Assembly: GCF_028622115.1 (NCBI RefSeq)
Contig: NZ_CP097263.1
Span: 6,634,001 to 6,698,000 of the forward strand
Length of the DNA stretch: 64,000 nucleotides
DNA from: Kutzneria chonburiensis
GTDB lineage: Bacteria; Actinomycetota; Actinomycetes; Mycobacteriales; Pseudonocardiaceae
Direction: 5' to 3'
Part shown: positions 59,436-64,000 of the stretch, in pieces
How the letters are laid out: every line of letters starts with the position of its first letter
How positions within the stretch are numbered: the first letter of the stretch is position 1
Made by a program: the position numbers and the translations under genes
Notes under the pieces: model-generated
The model's database searches: none
What the model saw: the letters and a program-made list of their open reading frames with translations, nothing else
Told to the model about the DNA's origin: nothing

Positions 59436-60647
59436 CTAGTTCTCCCCGATGACCGTCGGCGCGGTCTTCTCCGGGGCGCCGAGCAGGTCACGGAGATCGC
59501 CGCTGAGGCGGATCTTGGACTTGTGCTCCTGGTCCTCGCCGCCCTGGCCCTTCTGCCCGCCGGCCATGCCGCCCATCATGCCCATGCCACCGCCGGCCTG
59601 ACCGCCGCCCGGTGAGGCGGCAGCAGCGGCCGGGGCGGCGGGAGCGGGCGTGTAGTGCTCGGTGGAGGTCGTTTCGGCAGCGCCGGAGACGGTGCCGGCA
59701 CTTGGGGCCTGCACGGCGTCGTGAGCGATCCCAGCGCCAGCGCCCATCGCGCCGCCGCCACCACCGGCGTGCATGCCGCCACCGCCGGCCGCGTGGGCGG
59801 CGGCAGCAGCGGCCGGGGCGGCGGGAGCGGGCGTGTAGTGCTCGGTGGAGGTCGTTTCGGCAGCGCCGGAGACGGTGCCGGCACTTGGGGCCTGCACGGC
59901 GTCGTGAGCGATCCCAGCGCCAGCGCCCATCGCGCCGCCGCCACCACCGGCGTGCATGCCGCCACCGCCGGCCGCGTGGGCGGCGGCAGCAGCGGCCGGG
60001 GCGGTCGCAGTGGGTGGCGAAGGCGGGGAGGGAGGTGCGGAAGCGGGCGGGGCGTAGTCGTAGGACCAGTTCCCGGACGGCATCGGGTGCTTGATGGTGA
60101 TCTTGGAGAAGGCGTCGCCGCCGTGCACACCGCTGCACAGCTTGGTGAAGGCCTCCAACACGTCCCGCACGGACTCGAAGAGCTGCTTGGTCGGCTCGTG
60201 CTGGTCGTCGAGATGCTCGGTGGCCCGCTTCTCGCCGTGCACGGGCACGGACAGCGCCTCGGACACGGTGTCGGCGCTCTCGGCAAGGGTGTCGCCGAGC
60301 TGGTCGACCAGGTGCTCGACGCCGTCGGCGGTCTGCTGCAAGGCGTCGGCCATGGCGTTCATGGCGTCGGCCAGGTCGTGCCCGGACAAGCCGTAGCCCT
60401 GCATGTACGCCATGAACGAGTCGGCGTCCTTGCCCTGCCACGACGCGTCCAAGCCGCCCAGCGACTTGGTCAACGTGTCGGTGACCTCGGTGGCGGCCTT
60501 GGCCGCCTTGCGCCAGCGGTCGGCCTCGTCCCGGAGCGCCGACCACTTGCCGACCAGCGGCGCGTAGTACTCCTCGACCGGATCGGTCACGCCGAGCTGG
60601 CGGCTGATCTGCGACAGGTAGTCCAGGTGGGCCGGTGACGCGCTCAC
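59436..60647 (-). CDS. WXG100-domain protein with tandem repeats and Gly/Met-rich tail
   Basis: 403 residues. Helical N-terminal domain (about 1-190) with a WXG turn (GGLDASWQGKDADSFMAYMQ). It is followed by an Ala/Gly/Pro-rich region containing a perfect 61-residue tandem duplication (from a 183-bp DNA duplication), and a C-terminus with MGMMGGMAGGQKGQGGEDQE then HKSKIRLSGDLRDLLG. Likely a secreted ESX substrate or PPE-like protein. Its GTG overlaps the stop of the upstream EspC-like gene (GTGA). It lies between mycP and eccB, inside the core cluster. Confidence 0.8.
   Translation of the reverse strand: MSASPAHLDYLSQISRQLGVTDPVEEYYAPLVGKWSALRDEADRWRKAAKAATEVTDTLTKSLGGLDASWQGKDADSFMAYMQGYGLSGHDLADAMNAMADALQQTADGVEHLVDQLGDTLAESADTVSEALSVPVHGEKRATEHLDDQHEPTKQLFESVRDVLEAFTKLCSGVHGGDAFSKITIKHPMPSGNWSYDYAPPASAPPSPPSPPTATAPAAAAAAHAAGGGGMHAGGGGGAMGAGAGIAHDAVQAPSAGTVSGAAETTSTEHYTPAPAAPAAAAAAHAAGGGGMHAGGGGGAMGAGAGIAHDAVQAPSAGTVSGAAETTSTEHYTPAPAAPAAAAASPGGGQAGGGMGMMGGMAGGQKGQGGEDQEHKSKIRLSGDLRDLLGAPEKTAPTVIGEN
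59616..60004. repeat. Perfect 183-bp tandem duplication
   Basis: Units 59616-59798 and 59799-59981 are identical by eye, followed by a 23-bp partial third unit (59982-60004). The period is a multiple of three, so the reading frame is kept. Exact identity implies a recent event. Confidence 0.9.
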
Positions 60648-60958
60648 TTGCCACCAGCCTTCTTCAGCAGCGCCGCGACGTCCTGGTCGTGCGAGCCGTA
60701 GTGGTCGGCGGTCTTGGCCAACCCTTCGGCGGCCGCGGTCAGCGCGTCCACCGCCCGTGAGAGCTGATCGGACAAGGTCTGCGCGGCCTGGGCGTACGCG
60801 CTGTCGGCGCCGGTGTTGTGGCCCAACTGCCCGAACGCGTCAGCCGGCAGCGGCGCGCCCTTGAGCGCGTCCCGCGCCGAGCCCAGCTCCTCCGACGACC
60901 GGGAGACCGTCTTGGCATAGCTCGCGATCCAGTCCGGATCGATGTGCACGCCGCTCAC
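60644..60958 (-). CDS. EspC/WXG100-like small helical protein
   Basis: 104 residues, helical hairpin without a WXG turn: GVHIDPDWIASYAKTVSRSS, APLPADAFGQLGHNTGADSA and a C-terminal helix LAKTADHYGSHDQDVAALL. Resembles EspC-type partners (type VII secretion target family) of larger WXG/PPE-like proteins. GTG 60958 is preceded by GAGAGGGG. Overlaps the next gene (GTGA), so the two products probably form a pair. Confidence 0.75.
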   Translation of the reverse strand: MSGVHIDPDWIASYAKTVSRSSEELGSARDALKGAPLPADAFGQLGHNTGADSAYAQAAQTLSDQLSRAVDALTAAAEGLAKTADHYGSHDQDVAALLKKAGGK

Positions 60959-61004
60959 GTCATCCCCTCTCGTCGACAGGTCCTTTGACGCGGCCGGGCC
61001 GCGT

Positions 61005-62639
61005 TCAGTTCCCGCCGCCGGCCGGCGGCGCCTGCTGTTGCTGGCTCGGCGCCGCGGTCGGGTAGCTGCCGGCGTCGGCCGGCGGCTGCATGGTGTCGTA
61101 CGTGCGCAGCGCCGCCCCCGGATCGAGCGCGGTGCCCTGCGGCAGCAGCCGCACGATCGCATCCGGCGCCGGCGGGTAGCTGGCCGGGTCGCCGAGACCG
61201 ACACCGGCGGCCACCTGGTCCGGGTTCATTGACGGGATCGACGACGCGAAGCCGTAGCGCACGCCCAGGTCGGAGATCACGTACACCGGACCGGTTCGTT
61301 CGTCCGAAGTGGACGTGCTGTCCCGCACCACGGCCGCCTGGCCGGTCGGCAGGTAGAAGTCGGTGATCTTGGTGCCGTCGACGCTCGGCAGCCCCAGCTT
61401 GATCGGCGTGGCGTTGTTGGGCAGCAGCGGCTTGTTCGACTCGGCGATGCGCACGGTCAGCTTCGGCGAGTTGTTCGGGAAGCTCCAGGCCGCGCACAGC
61501 ACCGGGTAGTCGTTGCCGTCGATCGGCTGCACCCGCTGCACGGGGAACTCATCCAGCTCCCATGGCACGGAGACGCGCGGGATGTCCGTCAGATCGCCCG
61601 GCTGCACGTCGTGCTGCCTCTTGCCGCTGGCCTCGACGACGGCCTCGGCCGCGATCGGGGAGACCTCGTGCCGTCCCTCGGCCACCAGCACGTAGTAGTG
61701 CTCGGAGTTGTCGACCTCGACGGTCTTGAGCACGTCACCGATCAGCGCGTTGTCCGGCGTCGGGTAGCCGGGCTTGTCGCCACGGCCGGGAATGTCCGGC
61801 AGGCTCAGCGCGACCGTGCTCGGAATGGCGTTCAACACCGCCGAGCTGATCGGCCGCGCGTACGCCTTCTGCAACGAGTAGGCGTTGGCGATGGCCTTGT
61901 CCTTGTCCGGGTCCACTTCGGACTTGACCACGGCGACGCCGGTGTTCTTCAGTCCGGGGCTCGAGCTGAACGGGGACTTGCGGTAGACCAGGTAGTACGA
62001 CTTGCCGTTGTCCGGCGTGACCAGCAGCTGCTGCCCGGCGTTGAGCTCGGAACCGACACCGTCGACGCCGCCGATCACCGACGTGGTCGGGGTGGCGCTC
62101 GCGTCGGCGCTGTGCGGCAGCGTGTCGCACACGTCCCAGAAGTTGCCGATCCGTTGCGGCCCAACGGGAAGCATCTGCGGGCCGTCCACAATGCCCTGCT
62201 TCTTGTCACGCGGAAGGCCCTTGAGCACCTCGTCGTCGACCACCGCGGGCGTGGCCGCGGCCGGCGAGGTGGCGCCCTGCGCCCCGCCGCCGCTGCCGTT
62301 GGCCAACAGGATCAGCCGAGCCGACGTCACGTTGAACGTGGGCACCAACCGCTTGTTGTTGCTGGCGTCGGTGATCAACGCGTACACCGCGCCGGACTGC
62401 TTGCCGATCACGACGCCGTTGGACTCCGGCACCGAGCCGGCCGGGCTGAGCACGGCGAACAGGACAAAGCCGATGGCCGCGACCATGGCCAGCAGCACAC
62501 CGACCACCGCCGAGCGCATGTGCGAGCCCATCGGGTCGTGCAGCATCACCGAGTCCTTGCGCACCAAGGCGGACTCCATCCGCCTCAGCATGAATCGGTA
62601 CGCCTGGACCTGGGACTTGCTCGTAGGTGTCGAAGGCAT
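61005..62639 (-). CDS. eccB: Type VII secretion protein EccB
   Basis: 544 residues. Short cytoplasmic N-terminus with the diagnostic SKSQVQAYRFMLRRMESALV, one membrane helix (SAVVGVLLAMVAAIGFVLFA, about 43-65) and a large exterior domain with the conserved Cys pair region (FWDVCDTLP and PVLCAAWSFP), plus a C-terminal Gln/Pro/Ala-rich end. The ATG (complement 62637-62639) is set by the conserved start of the family. Divergent from eccE, unlike the M. tuberculosis ESX-4 cluster, which ends at eccB4. Confidence 0.95.
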   Translation of the reverse strand: MPSTPTSKSQVQAYRFMLRRMESALVRKDSVMLHDPMGSHMRSAVVGVLLAMVAAIGFVLFAVLSPAGSVPESNGVVIGKQSGAVYALITDASNNKRLVPTFNVTSARLILLANGSGGGAQGATSPAAATPAVVDDEVLKGLPRDKKQGIVDGPQMLPVGPQRIGNFWDVCDTLPHSADASATPTTSVIGGVDGVGSELNAGQQLLVTPDNGKSYYLVYRKSPFSSSPGLKNTGVAVVKSEVDPDKDKAIANAYSLQKAYARPISSAVLNAIPSTVALSLPDIPGRGDKPGYPTPDNALIGDVLKTVEVDNSEHYYVLVAEGRHEVSPIAAEAVVEASGKRQHDVQPGDLTDIPRVSVPWELDEFPVQRVQPIDGNDYPVLCAAWSFPNNSPKLTVRIAESNKPLLPNNATPIKLGLPSVDGTKITDFYLPTGQAAVVRDSTSTSDERTGPVYVISDLGVRYGFASSIPSMNPDQVAAGVGLGDPASYPPAPDAIVRLLPQGTALDPGAALRTYDTMQPPADAGSYPTAAPSQQQQAPPAGGGN

Positions 62640-62775
62640 TCGCAGCTCGCAGCTCTCCCGTTCGCGGTACGGTTTCGCAGGATAGCGGGAGGCAGTGCCG
62701 GCCGGGTGCGCTTCGGGTGGACCCGATCGGCCGGCGCCCGATATCGCAGCGAACACCGAGGGGAAGATCGAGCGG

Positions 62776-64000
62776 ATGTCCGTGACCACGCAACGCCCGG
62801 GGCCGCCCAGCAACGGCGCGCCCCCGCCGCAGGCGCAGTCAGCCACGCCCCCGCCGCGACGCGTGCCGCCGGCACGCCGGCGCAAGGCGGGCGCGAGCAT
62901 CGGCGGCCTGCCGGTGGCCAACCTCGTCGTGCTCGAGGTCGGCGTGGCCATCGGCCTCGTGCTGCTGGCGATCAACCGCTCCTGGCTGTACGTGGCGGCC
63001 GGGGTGGTCGGTGTCGCGCTCATCCTGACGTTCATCCGCTGGAGCGGCCGCTGGTTCACGCAGTGGGTCGGGCTGACGGTCCGCTACCTGTTCCGCTCGC
63101 ACAGCCGGGTCAGCTCGCCGGCCGAGGCGCCCGCGGTGGACGCCGACGATGAGACGAAGGTCATCGGCGCCGAAGACGCCCGTGTCGCGCTGCTCCGGCT
63201 CGCGGTGCCCGACCTCGTCGTCGCGCACGCCATCGACCACGAGCGCTCGCCGGTCGGCATGGCGTGGCAGGACGGCGTCTGGACCGCCGTGCTGCGGGTC
63301 GACGTGGAACCGCCGCTGGTCGCCCCGATCGGCAAGGCGCCGAACCTGCCGCTCGGTGTGCTCGCGCCGTGCCTTGAGGACCGCGGCGTGGTGCTGGACT
63401 CGATCCGGGTGCTGTGGCACTGCTACCCCGGCAGCGCCGTGCTCCCGCCCAGCTCGCCCGCACTGTCCTCATACATGGAGGTGATCGGCGCACTGCCGAC
63501 CTCCGCCCGTCGGACCACGCTCGTCGCCGTGCGGCTGGACCCGCGGCGCTGCGGCGCGGCCATCCGTGAGCGTGGCGGCGGCGTCGTCGGCGCGCACCGG
63601 GCGCTGATCGGCGCGCTGTCCCGCGTGCGCAGCGCCCTGGAGAGCCGCGGCGTGACGACCCGTCCGCTGGACTCCGACGAGCTGCTGTCCACCGGCATCG
63701 CCATCAGTGAGCTGTCCGGCGCCGTCAACGCCGAGGGCCGCGTGGGGCTGACCGAGAAGTGGGGCGGCGTGACCGCCGCCGGCGTCGGCCACTCCAGCTA
63801 CTCCATCACCGGCTGGCCCAGCGGCGGCGTCGCCGCCGGCCTGAACACGTTCACCAGCATCCGGGCGCTGTCCTCCACGGTCACGCTGGCCATCTCGCCC
63901 GGCGGCCAGGACGGCCAGGTCGGGCTGCGCGGGCTGGTCCGGCTCAGCGCCCGCACCCCGTCCGAGCTGAACCGCGCCGAGGACCGGCTGGAAAAGATGT
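62776..64000 (+). CDS. eccE: Type VII secretion protein EccE (partial, runs off the window)
   Basis: At least 408 residues; the 3' end is beyond the window. Pro/Ala/Arg-rich cytoplasmic start, two membrane helices (NLVVLEVGVAIGLVLLAINR and LYVAAGVVGVALILTFIRW), then the EccE cytoplasmic domain with DGVWTAVLRVDVEPPLVAPI, HCYPGSAVLPPSSPALSSYM and TTLVAVRLDPRRC. EccE sits at the outside of the ESX pore and is absent from M. tuberculosis ESX-4 but present in ESX-4 of other actinobacteria. ATG 62776. Divergent from eccB. Confidence 0.9.
   Translation, partial: MSVTTQRPGPPSNGAPPPQAQSATPPPRRVPPARRRKAGASIGGLPVANLVVLEVGVAIGLVLLAINRSWLYVAAGVVGVALILTFIRWSGRWFTQWVGLTVRYLFRSHSRVSSPAEAPAVDADDETKVIGAEDARVALLRLAVPDLVVAHAIDHERSPVGMAWQDGVWTAVLRVDVEPPLVAPIGKAPNLPLGVLAPCLEDRGVVLDSIRVLWHCYPGSAVLPPSSPALSSYMEVIGALPTSARRTTLVAVRLDPRRCGAAIRERGGGVVGAHRALIGALSRVRSALESRGVTTRPLDSDELLSTGIAISELSGAVNAEGRVGLTEKWGGVTAAGVGHSSYSITGWPSGGVAAGLNTFTSIRALSSTVTLAISPGGQDGQVGLRGLVRLSARTPSELNRAEDRLEKM

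Noticed and set aside
61005-63160. Long plus- and minus-strand frames around the eccB/eccE junction
   Set aside because: They are extensions or antisense shadows of eccB and eccE; the family starts at 62639 and 62776 explain the region.

Overview
The window is chromosomal DNA from a high-GC actinomycete, most likely a Pseudonocardiales member (a Kutzneria/Saccharothrix/Amycolatopsis-type genome; this is inference). Codons are strongly G/C-ended, and many genes appear to be read from leaderless transcripts, with a TANNNT box 6-8 nt before the start. Gene order from about 18.6 kb onward follows the Mycobacterium tuberculosis block choD-guaB3-guaB2-Rv3412-rsdA-sigD-Rv3415c-whiB3-groEL1-groES-tsaD-rimI-tsaB-tsaE-alr-nnr-glmS-glmM-rpsI-rplM-ESX-4. 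It also carries the Streptomyces-type whiD/bldM developmental genes.

Layout. 0-2 kb: start of pcrA/uvrD helicase (cut by the left edge), then a divergent chorismate mutase behind a structured leader with a possible attenuator peptide. 2-7.3 kb: three single-pass envelope proteins and a PASTA-less Ser/Thr kinase; the kinase and two of the proteins end in similar small extracytoplasmic domains. 7.3-13 kb: a LysR/EamA divergent pair and a LiaRSF/PspC-like stress system (histidine kinase, response regulator, LiaF-like partner). 13-24 kb: guaA, an APH-fold kinase, aldehyde dehydrogenase, an exported FAD oxidase, a ChoD-like GMC oxidase, GNAT, guaB3, guaB. 24-31.8 kb: DUF5319-like protein, RsdA/SigD, a BldM-like regulator with a dead receiver, an Rv3415c-like protein, a CarH-like B12 MerR regulator, WhiB3/WhiD, and CIRCE-controlled groES-groEL1. 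31.8-41.7 kb: t6A genes (tsaB-rimI-tsaD, tsaE), an AMP-ligase, alr, nnr, glmS. 42.6-64 kb: a type VII secretion region. One substrate-type operon lies between glmS and glmM. After glmM and rplM-rpsI comes an ESX-4-type core (two Esx proteins, an Hsp70/Rv3446c fusion, EccC, EccD, MycP, EccB, EccE) with a second substrate-type pair inside it.

The genes fall into a few functional groups: purine synthesis (guaA, guaB, guaB3), cell-wall precursor supply (alr, glmS, glmM), envelope stress sensing, developmental control, and ESX-4 secretion. Three reading frames (4334-5385, 10132-11435, 34129-35546) are each broken by one missing base in a G/C run of similar context, which looks like consensus error rather than biology. 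Three families of palindromic intergenic repeats sit at gene ends, mostly between convergent genes, and probably work as terminators. No tRNA, rRNA, IS element, prophage or CRISPR array was recognised.
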